Shown: positions 38,209 through 45,537 of the stretch, piece after piece
Layout of the letters: each line of letters starts with the position of its first letter
Numbering within the stretch: the stretch's first letter is position 1
NCBI RefSeq assembly: GCF_004342585.1
Contig: NZ_SLZQ01000003.1
Span: forward strand, 310,001-374,000
DNA length: 64,000 nt
Origin: Paucimonas lemoignei
Lineage (GTDB): Bacteria; Pseudomonadota; Gammaproteobacteria; Burkholderiales; Burkholderiaceae_D
Direction: 5' to 3'
Translations under genes and position numbers: made by a program
Notes under the pieces: model-generated
Told to the model about the DNA's origin: nothing
Database searches by the model: none
The model's input: only the letters and a program-made list of their open reading frames with translations

Positions 38209-39168
38209 TCATTCGCCGTATGCCCGGCTGCTGACGCGATTTTCCGCGCCCACGATTTCCAGGACGGTGCGCTCCTGCTGTTTTGCCCCGCGCACGTTGA
38301 AGGTGACGCGCTGGTTGACACGGCGATGCGGCCAGTAATCCGCCAGGGCGTAATGCTGGGTGGTCCGGTTATCCCACACCGCGATGCCGTTGAGCTCCCA
38401 TTTATGCGAGTAGATGAACTCGGGCTGCTTCAGCCATTGCGTCAGGAAGCGCAGGATTTCGCGGCTCTCGGTAGACGACACGCCATTGATGTTGCGGGTG
38501 AAGGTTTCATTCACGAACAGCACTTCCTTGCCCGACTCCGGGTGCGGCCGCACGACCGGATGCTCGACCGGCGCAAATTCCTTGATCGCCTTGGCCAGCA
38601 CATCTTCGCCCAGGCCGGCGAGGTAATTGCGCCAGTTGCTGATTTCCCAGGTATGGGTCGCGGTCAAGCCGCGCAGGTAGTCGCGCATGCCCGGGGAAAG
38701 CGCCTGGAATGCCTTGCTCAGGCTGGCCCATGCGGTATTGCCGCCGACCGACGGCCCTTCGGTAATCTGGATCACGGTGCCGGCCGGCGGCTCGGCCACC
38801 CAGGTCACGTCGCTGTGCCAGTGGTCGATCGAAGGCGGACGCTTTTCATCGGTTTCGATCACCTCGATCTGGCTGTGGCCATCCTTGCGCGGGAAGTAAG
38901 CACCTTGCGCCACGGGACCGAACACCGAAGCCAGTTCCAGGTGCTGTTCCGGCGTCAGGCTCTGCGGCGGGAAAAACAGCACTTCGAAATCCAGCAGCGC
39001 CTGGTACAGCTCTTCGCGCACGGCGGCTGACAACGGCTTCTGCAAATCCACGCCCTCGATATGCGCGGCAAAATTGGGCAGTTGCGGCACCGGGCGGATG
39101 TGCTGGTAGCGCTCCTCGACCGGGATGATGGAAGTGACGGCTTTGGTGATTCTGTGTGCGTTTGTCAT
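38209..39168 (-). CDS. tauD: TauD/TfdA-family Fe(II)/2-oxoglutarate dioxygenase
   Basis: The 319-residue enzyme has the iron-binding HSD pair in DHWHSDVTWVAEPPAG, the distal His in DNRTTQHYALADYWP, and the 2-oxoglutarate Arg in RRVNQRVTF. TauD-type enzymes hydroxylate sulfonates or sulfate esters so that sulfite or sulfate is released. I start at 39168 (MTNAHR) because the frame upstream runs into the regulator's promoter and shows no protein features. It may act on an alkyl sulfate rather than taurine; the sequence cannot decide. Confidence 0.87.
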   Translation of the reverse strand: MTNAHRITKAVTSIIPVEERYQHIRPVPQLPNFAAHIEGVDLQKPLSAAVREELYQALLDFEVLFFPPQSLTPEQHLELASVFGPVAQGAYFPRKDGHSQIEVIETDEKRPPSIDHWHSDVTWVAEPPAGTVIQITEGPSVGGNTAWASLSKAFQALSPGMRDYLRGLTATHTWEISNWRNYLAGLGEDVLAKAIKEFAPVEHPVVRPHPESGKEVLFVNETFTRNINGVSSTESREILRFLTQWLKQPEFIYSHKWELNGIAVWDNRTTQHYALADYWPHRRVNQRVTFNVRGAKQQERTVLEIVGAENRVSSRAYGE

Positions 39169-39285
39169 GGCGTCGACCCTCTGAATTGTTAACGTAAAAA
39201 GGACTGGACAAGCCTCGGCGCCGTGGCGGTGCGTGCTGTCATGCCTTCGATGCATCACAGTATGGAGAATCCAGGCCAATAAATA

Positions 39286-39301
39286 TGTCGCATAGGTGAC
39301 A
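39286..39301. promoter_or_regulatory. Candidate Crp/Fnr-type operator in the tauD-regulator divergent region
   Basis: TGTCGC-ATAG-GTGACA has the same arms and spacing as the site upstream of tauB, with one mismatch. It lies 45 bases before the regulator start and 117 bases before tauD, so it could control both. Confidence 0.6.
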
Positions 39302-39346
39302 AATAATGTATATTTAGATCGAATATGAATAGTAGATAACTGCATT

Positions 39347-40045
39347 ATGACTTTAAGTGATATACCGTGGTATTGGCGGCAGGATGACTTGTTTGAAGGC
39401 GTGCAGGAAGCGCGCGGACCGTTTCTGGTGAGCGCCGAGCGGCTCGAGTTCCGGCGCGGACAGATGATCTTTTCCGCCGATTCCGCCGCCAGTCATGTGT
39501 ACTATCTTGAACGCGGCACGGTGAAGGTATTCCAGATCAGCCCACGCGGCGATGTGACGATCTTCTGGTTCTGCAGTGCCGGCGACTTGTTCGGCGCCGG
39601 CGGCATTTCCGGGGCGGCGCAGCAATCCGTGTTTGCGCAGGCGACCGAGCGTTCCGTGGTGTACGCTTTGCCGCGCAGCGTCTTTGAATCCTACTTGCGC
39701 AGCTATCCGCAACTGGGCATCAACGTCATCCGCCTGCTCAGCGGCAGGCTGCGCCTGGCGTGCGACGCCGCCACCGACAATGCCACCCGGCGCGCCGATG
39801 CGCGACTGGCCCGCACCTTGCTGCGGCTGGGACAGCAGTGGGGCCAGATCTCCGGCGAACAAGTGCGCTTCGGCGCGCCGATCACGCACCAGGAACTGGC
39901 CAACATGACAGGCACCAGCCGGCAGACGGTCAATCGCCTGCTGGGCGAATTCAACCGCGCCGGATGGCTGGAGTTCGACGGCAGGAAACTGGTGCTGCTC
40001 CGGCCGCAGGCACTGGCGGATTTCGCCAACAGCGAGGAGGAATAA
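39347..40045 (+). CDS. Crp/Fnr-family transcriptional regulator
   Basis: The 232-residue protein has a cyclic-nucleotide-binding-type beta-barrel (about 30-140; VYYLERGTVKVFQISPRGDV) and a C-terminal winged helix with the recognition segment ELANMTGTSRQTVNRLLGEF. The N-terminus has no Fnr-type cysteine cluster, and the cAMP-contacting residues of CRP are not evident, so the signal is unknown. It is divergent from tauD. Control of sulfonate genes by a Crp/Fnr protein instead of the LysR proteins Cbl/CysB or the GntR-type TauR would be unusual. Confidence 0.88.
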   Translation: MTLSDIPWYWRQDDLFEGVQEARGPFLVSAERLEFRRGQMIFSADSAASHVYYLERGTVKVFQISPRGDVTIFWFCSAGDLFGAGGISGAAQQSVFAQATERSVVYALPRSVFESYLRSYPQLGINVIRLLSGRLRLACDAATDNATRRADARLARTLLRLGQQWGQISGEQVRFGAPITHQELANMTGTSRQTVNRLLGEFNRAGWLEFDGRKLVLLRPQALADFANSEEE

Positions 40046-40147
40046 GGCAGCGCGCCGCTACGCTATCGGGCCAGGTTCTGTGCCGCAGCTGTATTTGTGA
40101 TTATTTTCTGCTGCTTAGCAGAGATGCCGCCAATGATGGCGACAAGA

Positions 40148-40513
40148 TCAACGTATAGCTCCGGCTTGTTGTTCGTATTGCTCGCGATAGAGTTGCTCAA
40201 GGGTGCGGAGTTCTTCGCCGTAGTCAAAATTGGAGTCTTCTCTTTCCTTCAGAAGCTCAACGAGCTCAAACTCGAATCGGTCCGGGCCGCCACGGTCCCA
40301 TTTCGCTTGGAGCGTCTTGTTGGCATGCGAACGTAGACGTAACTCGAACTGAGCGCGATTCATTGCGCCGTATACGTTGCGGCTTGATGCAACCAGCGTT
40401 TGTCCGGTTTCCTTGTCGCGAATGATGTAGATCCCCATTGGCGGAAAAGCGTCTCGTGCTTGACGCGAGATGTCACGCCGGCTGGGCGAAGAAGTATCGG
40501 TTGTAATCGGCAT
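40148..40513 (-). CDS. GIY-YIG nuclease-like protein
   Basis: The 121-residue protein contains GIYIIRDKETGQTLVASSRN, which aligns with the GIY-YIG start (GIY...YIG), followed by a region typical of one GIY-YIG subfamily: NRAQFELRLRSHANKTLQA and DRFEFELVELL. The second YIG triplet is replaced by LVA and the usual catalytic Arg position reads RNVYGAMNR, so activity is uncertain. Start at 40513 is used; the inner ATG at 40438 begins exactly at the domain. The surrounding genes give no context. Confidence 0.7.
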   Translation of the reverse strand: MPITTDTSSPSRRDISRQARDAFPPMGIYIIRDKETGQTLVASSRNVYGAMNRAQFELRLRSHANKTLQAKWDRGGPDRFEFELVELLKEREDSNFDYGEELRTLEQLYREQYEQQAGAIR

Positions 40514-40594
40514 GACAGTCTTGTGTGGAGTGAATAAAAACTTGCGAATCTAAACGTATAAGCTATCCGCCATAGCCGGTGCAGTCGTGCAGAG

Positions 40595-41230
40595 CTACTT
40601 TCTTCTGCCCGTAGGCATTACAGATTCTGTTTTGGCGAGGCGCATCATGTAACTCCCGATATCAGCCGGCCAATCGGTCGTGAATTCCGCCAATCGATCG
40701 AGCTGGCCTGCGAACAGGGCACGGCTGGCTTCCTCAAAACCCGGAAGGTTTCCCGCCAAGACAACCATCACGTTGTAGATGCGTTCATGAGTGCGCCGTT
40801 GCCGATCACGCTCGACATTTGCCTGTCTGGCTTCGTGCACCAGTTTGCGTAATGCGACGGAGGCGCCGCCAGGCTGCGTAGCGAGCCAGTCCCAATGTTC
40901 CGGAAGCAGCGTCACCTCCCGTGCAATCACTCCCAGCCGAGGGCGGCCTCGACCTTTGGTGATCGGCCCTTCTTCGCTCGATGCAGGCTGAACGGAAAGT
41001 GGCTTATCCGTGTAACGCGCTTCCACCTCAGCACAGGTCCCTCGCAAATCGAGCTCAACCTGCTTTCCAGTCTCATCATCGAAAACGAGCGGTATGGCGT
41101 TCGGGCTTTTCTTCAGCCTGTCATAGAGCGCAACGGCAACCTTACTCAAGGTTCCTGATGCGACCATCCGCGGTCCCCAAAAGGCGGTGAAGGTTTGGTT
41201 TGCTTGAGATTGCATAGGGAACGTGGTCAT
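40595..41230 (-). CDS. DUF2239 family protein
   Basis: The 211-residue protein matches DUF2239: AFWGPRMVASGTLSKVAVAL at the start, then GRGRPRLGVIAREVTLLPEH and QPGGASVALRKLVHEAR. The middle block (GRGRPRLGV) looks like an AT-hook-like basic patch. Function is unknown. I choose the ATG at 41230; the ATG at 41215 is an alternative. Two copies of a TTACCCGGGTAA palindrome lie directly upstream and probably control it. Confidence 0.8.
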   Translation of the reverse strand: MTTFPMQSQANQTFTAFWGPRMVASGTLSKVAVALYDRLKKSPNAIPLVFDDETGKQVELDLRGTCAEVEARYTDKPLSVQPASSEEGPITKGRGRPRLGVIAREVTLLPEHWDWLATQPGGASVALRKLVHEARQANVERDRQRRTHERIYNVMVVLAGNLPGFEEASRALFAGQLDRLAEFTTDWPADIGSYMMRLAKTESVMPTGRRK

Positions 41231-41252
41231 TTTTATCCGTATAGAATAAATA

Positions 41253-41264
41253 TTACCCGGGTAA
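41253..41264. promoter_or_regulatory. Palindromic operator candidate, copy 1 (DUF2239 promoter)
   Basis: TTACCCGGGTAA is a perfect 12-base palindrome 23 bases before the DUF2239 start. Its twin lies 28 bases further upstream, centre to centre. Confidence 0.65.
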
Positions 41265-41276
41265 AAATAAAGTGTC

Positions 41277-41296
41277 AATATTACCCGGGTAATATT
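41277..41296. promoter_or_regulatory. Palindromic operator candidate, copy 2 (20-base perfect palindrome)
   Basis: AATATTACCCGGGTAATATT is symmetric over all 20 bases. With copy 1 it brackets a short AT-rich segment that may be the promoter of the DUF2239 gene. The 28-base spacing is close to, but not exactly, a whole number of helical turns. Confidence 0.7.
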
Positions 41297-41360
41297 TAAA
41301 ATATATCAGCGGGCGGCCGCGGTCTGGCATCGCCAACACCATGGAAGGCTAAGTGATCGA

Positions 41361-41386
41361 TGTCCGTTTCTGGCCGGAAGCGGACA
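41361..41386. repeat. Dispersed GC-rich palindromic repeat, copy 1
   Basis: TGTCCGTTTCTGGCC followed by GGAAGCGGACA forms an imperfect hairpin. Related sequences occur at 42255-42278 and 44891-44906, all in the ars neighbourhood. Confidence 0.6.
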
Positions 41387-41498
41387 TACTTCGACAGACT
41401 TTAGTCTTTGGATTGATTTTTAAACACCGACAGTCCATGCCACCAGCTCATTTCCAATAGCGCGGATTTACCTCTCTGCGGAGCATGGGACTACCTGG

Positions 41499-42119
41499 CT
41501 ACTCGGGACGGGTCATGAGGAAATGCTGCGCAGCGTCGACGGAAAAATAGTCCGCGGGACCGCCGCCGCGCAGGACGTGTTCGGCAGCCGCCGTGTCGTA
41601 GACACCATTTTTCAGGAGCGACTGCGCGATATGCACGCCGACGACCTCGCCCAGCACCAGCCAGGTCGGCACCTGCTCGCCGCTGACCGTTTCCAGTTGC
41701 ACGATCTGGGTGCGGCGGCATTCGAACGAGACCGGGCTTTCAGCCACGCGGGGTACCGAAATGATGCGGGAATCGATCGGTGTTAGTCCGGCCAAGGCAA
41801 ATTCATCGGTTTCGAAGGGCACTGGTGCACAGGTCTGATTCATTGCCTCGGCCAGTGGACGTGTGACCAGGTTCCATGCGAACTCGCCGGTCTCCACGAT
41901 GTTACGCACCGTGTCCTTGTAGCCGATGCTGGCGAAGCCGACTATCGGGGGAACGTAATTGAAAGCGTTGAAAAAGCTGTAGGGCGCGAGGTTCAGCACG
42001 CCCGAACTGCTGCGCGAAGAAATCCATCCGATCGGACGTGGACCGACGATAGCGTTGAACGGGTTGTGCGGCAAGCGGTGGCCGTCACGCGGTTCGTAGA
42101 AGTGGATTGAATCGGGCAT
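41499..42119 (-). CDS. Flavin reductase-like (FMN-binding split barrel) protein
   Basis: The 206-residue protein has the DIM6/NTAB flavin-reductase fold: NAIVGPRPIGWISSRSSSGV and LAPYSFFNAFNYVPPIVGFA, then NIVETGEFAWNLVT. Such proteins bind FMN and either reduce it with NAD(P)H or act as oxidoreductases. The ATG at 42119 is preceded by CGGAG, deciding the start over a longer frame. It could supply reduced flavin to SsuD, but no genetic link is seen. Confidence 0.85.
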   Translation of the reverse strand: MPDSIHFYEPRDGHRLPHNPFNAIVGPRPIGWISSRSSSGVLNLAPYSFFNAFNYVPPIVGFASIGYKDTVRNIVETGEFAWNLVTRPLAEAMNQTCAPVPFETDEFALAGLTPIDSRIISVPRVAESPVSFECRRTQIVQLETVSGEQVPTWLVLGEVVGVHIAQSLLKNGVYDTAAAEHVLRGGGPADYFSVDAAQHFLMTRPE

Positions 42120-42254
42120 TCCGAACTCCGTTAACTGAATTCTCCACAATACACCATCTAGACCTGGGCCTGCCGGCAATGCCCGGCCATGGTATGTGCT
42201 CTCCTGACGAGCCGACGGCCCGGCAGCACGGCGCCCGCGCCATTCTTCGAGCGC

Positions 42255-42278
42255 CCGCTTTCGACCCGAAGCGGACAT
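42255..42278. repeat. Dispersed GC-rich palindromic repeat, copy 2
   Basis: CCGCTTTCGACCCGAAGCGG plus ACAT forms a hairpin with nearly perfect arms. The GACCCGAAGCG core recurs at 44891-44906. It lies between the flavin reductase and arsC. Confidence 0.65.
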
Positions 42279-42302
42279 TTGCGGACAACATTTAGTCGCT
42301 AA

Positions 42303-42728
42303 CTATTTCGAAATACGGTGACCTTCAGCATCGATCACAACTTCTCCATCTTCCTTGGTGAATGGCCTCTTCTGCGGCAAAGGAAGGATATCTAGCACCA
42401 CCTCCGATGGGCGGCATAGACGTACACCGACCGACGTCACGACAAAAGGACGATTGATAAGGATTGGCTGGGCCAGCATCGCGTCCAGCAGCTGCTCATC
42501 GCTCAATGCCGGGTTATCCAGGCCCAGTTCTGCATAAGGCGTCCCTTTTTCACGGATGGCGTCCCGCACAGTTAGGCCGGCTTTGGCGATCATATCCGTC
42601 AGCCCCTCCCGTGACGGCGGATTATTCAGGTATTCAATAACTACCGGCTCAACACCAGTATTGCGAATCAGTGCCAATGTATTGCGCGATGTCCCACAGC
42701 TTGGGTTGTGATAAATCGTAATGTCCAT
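42303..42728 (-). CDS. arsC: Arsenate reductase (glutaredoxin type)
   Basis: The 141-residue enzyme reduces arsenate to arsenite with glutathione/glutaredoxin. The active site is in IYHNPSCGTSRNTLALI (catalytic Cys after NPS); the substrate-binding Arg residues lie in NRPFVV and LCRPSE. Length is as in E. coli plasmid R773 ArsC. It is the last gene of the ars operon, 4 bases after acr3. Confidence 0.95.
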   Translation of the reverse strand: MDITIYHNPSCGTSRNTLALIRNTGVEPVVIEYLNNPPSREGLTDMIAKAGLTVRDAIREKGTPYAELGLDNPALSDEQLLDAMLAQPILINRPFVVTSVGVRLCRPSEVVLDILPLPQKRPFTKEDGEVVIDAEGHRISK

Positions 42729-42732
42729 AAGG

Positions 42733-43803
42733 TTATGCCTTTGCTTCGTACCATTGTTGGGAACGATTCACGATACCGACTACCAGCAGCATCACCGGCA
42801 CCTCGATCAGCACGCCAACCACCGTCGCCAGCGCGGCGCCCGATTGGAAGCCGAATAGGCTGATTGCGGTTGCCACGGCCAACTCGAAGAAGTTGGACGC
42901 GCCAATCAGGCTCGAAGGTCCGGCAACACAATGCGGCACACGAAGCTTTTTATTCAGCAGGTAGGCCAGCCCTGAGTTGAAAAACACTTGAATCAGAATC
43001 GGTACTGCCAATAGCGCAATGACGACCGGCTGCTTGGTAATTGCCTCGCCTTGGAGCGCAAACAACAGAACCAGAGTCAGGAGCAAGGCAGAAATCGAAT
43101 ACGGCCCCAGCTTGGCTACTGCATTTTCCAGGACACGATTACCCTTGGCGAGCAGCGACTTGCGGATGAACTGAGCTAGGATCACGGGAATAATGATGTA
43201 CAAGCCCACCGATGTCATCAAGGTATCCCAGGGAACCGAGATCGACGATAGTCCCAGTAATAACGCCACAATCGGCGCAAAGGCAACGATCATGATGGCA
43301 TCATTCAGCGCGACCTGCGACAGCGTAAAGTAGGCGTCTCCCTTGCACAATTGGCTCCAGACGAAGACCATTGCCGTACAGGGCGCAGCGGCCAGCAGAA
43401 TCAGTCCGGCGATATAGCTATCGAGCTGGTCGGCCGGCAGCCAGGACGCAAACACATGACGAATGAAGATCCAGGCAAGCAGCGCCATCGAAAACGGCTT
43501 CACCAGCCAATTGATGAAAAGCGTGACGCCAATCCCCCGCCACTGACTTTTGACCTGGGACAGCGCCCCAAAGTCGATCTTGATCAGCATGGGAATGATC
43601 ATGACCCAAATCAGGATGCCAACCGGGATATTGACCTTGGCCACTTCAAGCTGGGCAATCCCATGAAAAACATCCGGCAGCAGGCGGCCAAGGATAATGC
43701 CGGCGACGATACAAAGCGCAACCCAGATAGTCAGGTAACGCTCGAAAAAGCCGATTGCCGGTGCGGCGCCACCGGCAACGGCTGTGGCATGCGTAGCAGT
43801 CAT
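42733..43803 (-). CDS. arsB: Arsenite efflux permease, Acr3 type
   Basis: The 356-residue inner-membrane protein has about ten helices and Acr3 features: LTIWVALCIVAGIILGRLLP, the ILLAAAPCTAMVFVWSQL segment with the conserved Cys, and the GASNFFELAVATAISLFG segment with the conserved Glu. It exports arsenite by proton antiport. Often named arsB or acr3. It lies between arsI and arsC. Confidence 0.95.
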   Translation of the reverse strand: MTATHATAVAGGAAPAIGFFERYLTIWVALCIVAGIILGRLLPDVFHGIAQLEVAKVNIPVGILIWVMIIPMLIKIDFGALSQVKSQWRGIGVTLFINWLVKPFSMALLAWIFIRHVFASWLPADQLDSYIAGLILLAAAPCTAMVFVWSQLCKGDAYFTLSQVALNDAIMIVAFAPIVALLLGLSSISVPWDTLMTSVGLYIIIPVILAQFIRKSLLAKGNRVLENAVAKLGPYSISALLLTLVLLFALQGEAITKQPVVIALLAVPILIQVFFNSGLAYLLNKKLRVPHCVAGPSSLIGASNFFELAVATAISLFGFQSGAALATVVGVLIEVPVMLLVVGIVNRSQQWYEAKA

Positions 43804-43891
43804 TTCACTCAGTACCAGTGCTGCGTGAGGCGTTACCAGTACAAAGCGATAGCACGTTATAGGTTTTACCGGTCATTCATATCTCACATCG

Positions 43892-44389
43892 TTAGCAGCA
43901 GGAAGAGCCTTCTTTTGCCGGAGAGGCCGGCACGCAACAAGGCGATTCGGCTTTTACCTTGACCTTGGCCAGCGGAATGCAGCAAGCCTCAGTTTCAGGA
44001 TTGGTCTTGTCGGGCTCGCCAAAGACGGGAATCGTATCCAGTGTATGGAAGGTTTCCCAGGCTATACCAGAGGGATCATTCACCCAGTATTTGTCAGACT
44101 TCGCGTAACAACATGCCACGCTTTCTTCTTTTTCCAGGTCCGGCTGGAGCGACGCGAGACGCGACTGCATCTCGCTCAGCTCGGTTGCCGACTCTACTTG
44201 GATGCCGAGATGGTTCAGGCCGATGTCGGCACCACGCTGGGAGATAGCGAAGTTCACACGGGGATCGTCCAGCATCCATTTGGCATAGTCCGGCTTGACC
44301 ACGGTTGGTTCGGTGGCAAACATACCCGAATAGAACTTGATACTGTCGGCAAGATTGTCGACCGAGATGTGTACATGCAGGCGTTTCAT
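43892..44389 (-). CDS. arsI: ArsI/CadI-family glyoxalase-fold metalloenzyme
   Basis: The 165-residue protein has the vicinal-oxygen-chelate fold: MKRLHVHISVDNLADSIKFY, GLNHLGIQVESATEL (metal-binding His) and ESVACCYAKSDKYWVNDPSG. The paired Cys in ACCYA is the arsenic-binding site of ArsI, which cleaves the C-As bond of trivalent organoarsenicals. A Cys-rich tail (EACCIP, SPCCVP, SSCC) follows. It overlaps arsR by 4 bases and was often annotated as cadmium-induced CadI. Confidence 0.85.
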   Translation of the reverse strand: MKRLHVHISVDNLADSIKFYSGMFATEPTVVKPDYAKWMLDDPRVNFAISQRGADIGLNHLGIQVESATELSEMQSRLASLQPDLEKEESVACCYAKSDKYWVNDPSGIAWETFHTLDTIPVFGEPDKTNPETEACCIPLAKVKVKAESPCCVPASPAKEGSSCC

Positions 44390-44727
44390 GGTGAGACTCC
44401 TTCTTTAATAGAGCAGTTAGCTTTGCCATCCTTGGAACAGGGATTCCCTCCGCAGCAGTTTTCGGTCAGGAAGCCAAGAAGAGCATTCATGGTCTGGTAG
44501 TTAGCGGAATAGATTAGCGAGCGGCCTGCCTTCTTTTGGACCACCATATCCGCATGCATCAGCTCTTTCAAATGGAACGAAAGCGACGATGGCGGAATGT
44601 CCAGTTGATCGGCGATCCGCGATGCAGCCAAGCCTTCAGGACCGGCCTGAACGAGCAAGCGGTAGACCGCAAGGCGCGATTCCTGGGCGAGCGCCGCTAA
44701 GGTGGCAATGACATCTTTGGTTTTCAT
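44386..44727 (-). CDS. arsR: Arsenical resistance repressor ArsR
   Basis: The 113-residue winged-helix repressor has the ArsR/SmtB core PPSSLSFHLKELMHADMVVQ. It lacks the ELCVCDL motif of R773 ArsR; instead metal-sensing Cys residues are at the C-terminus (ENCCGGNPC and NCS), as in the Acidithiobacillus and Corynebacterium-type sensors. It heads the operon arsR-arsI-acr3-arsC. A 20-base palindrome touches its start codon and is the likely operator. Confidence 0.93.
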   Translation of the reverse strand: MKTKDVIATLAALAQESRLAVYRLLVQAGPEGLAASRIADQLDIPPSSLSFHLKELMHADMVVQKKAGRSLIYSANYQTMNALLGFLTENCCGGNPCSKDGKANCSIKEGVSP

Positions 44728-44747
44728 AATTCCATAATAATGGAATT
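44728..44747. promoter_or_regulatory. Probable ArsR operator
   Basis: AATTCCA-TAATAA-TGGAATT is a perfect inverted repeat ending one base before the arsR start codon. Binding here would block the ribosome-binding region or the promoter of the whole operon. Confidence 0.65.
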
Positions 44748-44890
44748 ATTGAATAAATCAAGATAGGCGCCCCGAATTTCAGGTTGGAAAGCCAGGCTTG
44801 AATGCTTTGGCCTTCCGACTCGACTGTTCACTAGTGGCCGAGCACAGACGCCCATTAGCTGGGCATTGGGGAAACTGAGAAGCAGCTCCC

Positions 44891-44906
44891 GACCCGAAGC
44901 GCACAT
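44891..44906. repeat. Dispersed GC-rich repeat, copy 3 (half)
   Basis: GACCCGAAGCGCACAT repeats half of the element at 42255-42278 with one change. It borders the left edge of duplicate copy B. Confidence 0.5.
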
Positions 44907-44912
44907 TAGGCC

Positions 44913-45537
44913 GCCACGAGGAAGGCGTGAAATCTCATAGCGTAACGCTACATCAATCCGCCTTAACTACCAGCTGACCAAAACAAATCAAACATGCGCA
45001 GCAGTTTCAAGCGGATGTATTCCGTATTTTGGCCGCGCGCATAGCTGACCAGGTCTTGGTCTAAAAAATAGCCGGTGCTGATTTTCTCTGCCACCATCAG
45101 ATCGAGACGGTGCGAACTACTGTGAGAAAGACCGGCGCCCAAATTCCATTCTGCATGTTGGAGCGCGAGATTTTTTGAGACGGCAATTTCCGCGGCATGC
45201 GCAATGATGCCTTGTGCGCCGTGACGCCTTTGCGTGTCGATTTCCTGATCTCTGGCGGCTCGGCGCAGGCGGAGCGAAATGTCGGTCATGAATACTTCTG
45301 CGTCGCTTTTGCCCGCTACGATTGGGCGGTCGATTCGGTTAGTCGCCCGAGCTCGGACAATAGAAGATCCACCGACGCCAGTTCCACTGGCTTCGTGAGG
45401 TGGTGGTCGAAGCCGGCTTTCTTGGCTTGGTCGCGGGATTTTTCCGTGCCCCAGCCGGTCAACGCCACCAAGACCAGTCCCTCGAATCCAGGCTGGGCGC
45501 GCAAGCTGCGTGCAGTTTCGTAGCCATTCATGCCGGG
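44913..45537. repeat. Segmental duplicate (copy B), intact version
   Basis: Counterpart of 21543-22095, same orientation. This copy retains the 77 bases (45328-45404) between two GGTCGA repeats that copy A has lost, so it is closer to the original. Confidence 0.9.
44963..45289 (-). CDS. Small conserved-in-duplicate protein, unknown function
   Basis: The 108-residue frame (MTDISLRLRRAARDQEIDTQ, ending FDLFWSAGS) starts 26 bases after the hybrid-kinase stop and could be translated from the same message. No domain is recognised. Its copy at 21.6 kb keeps the frame but differs at about a dozen residues and ends in QLVIKAD; here a 2-base deletion replaces that ending. It may be a real small partner of the kinase or only downstream DNA that happens to be open. 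Confidence 0.4.
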   Translation of the reverse strand: MTDISLRLRRAARDQEIDTQRRHGAQGIIAHAAEIAVSKNLALQHAEWNLGAGLSHSSSHRLDLMVAEKISTGYFLDQDLVSYARGQNTEYIRLKLLRMFDLFWSAGS

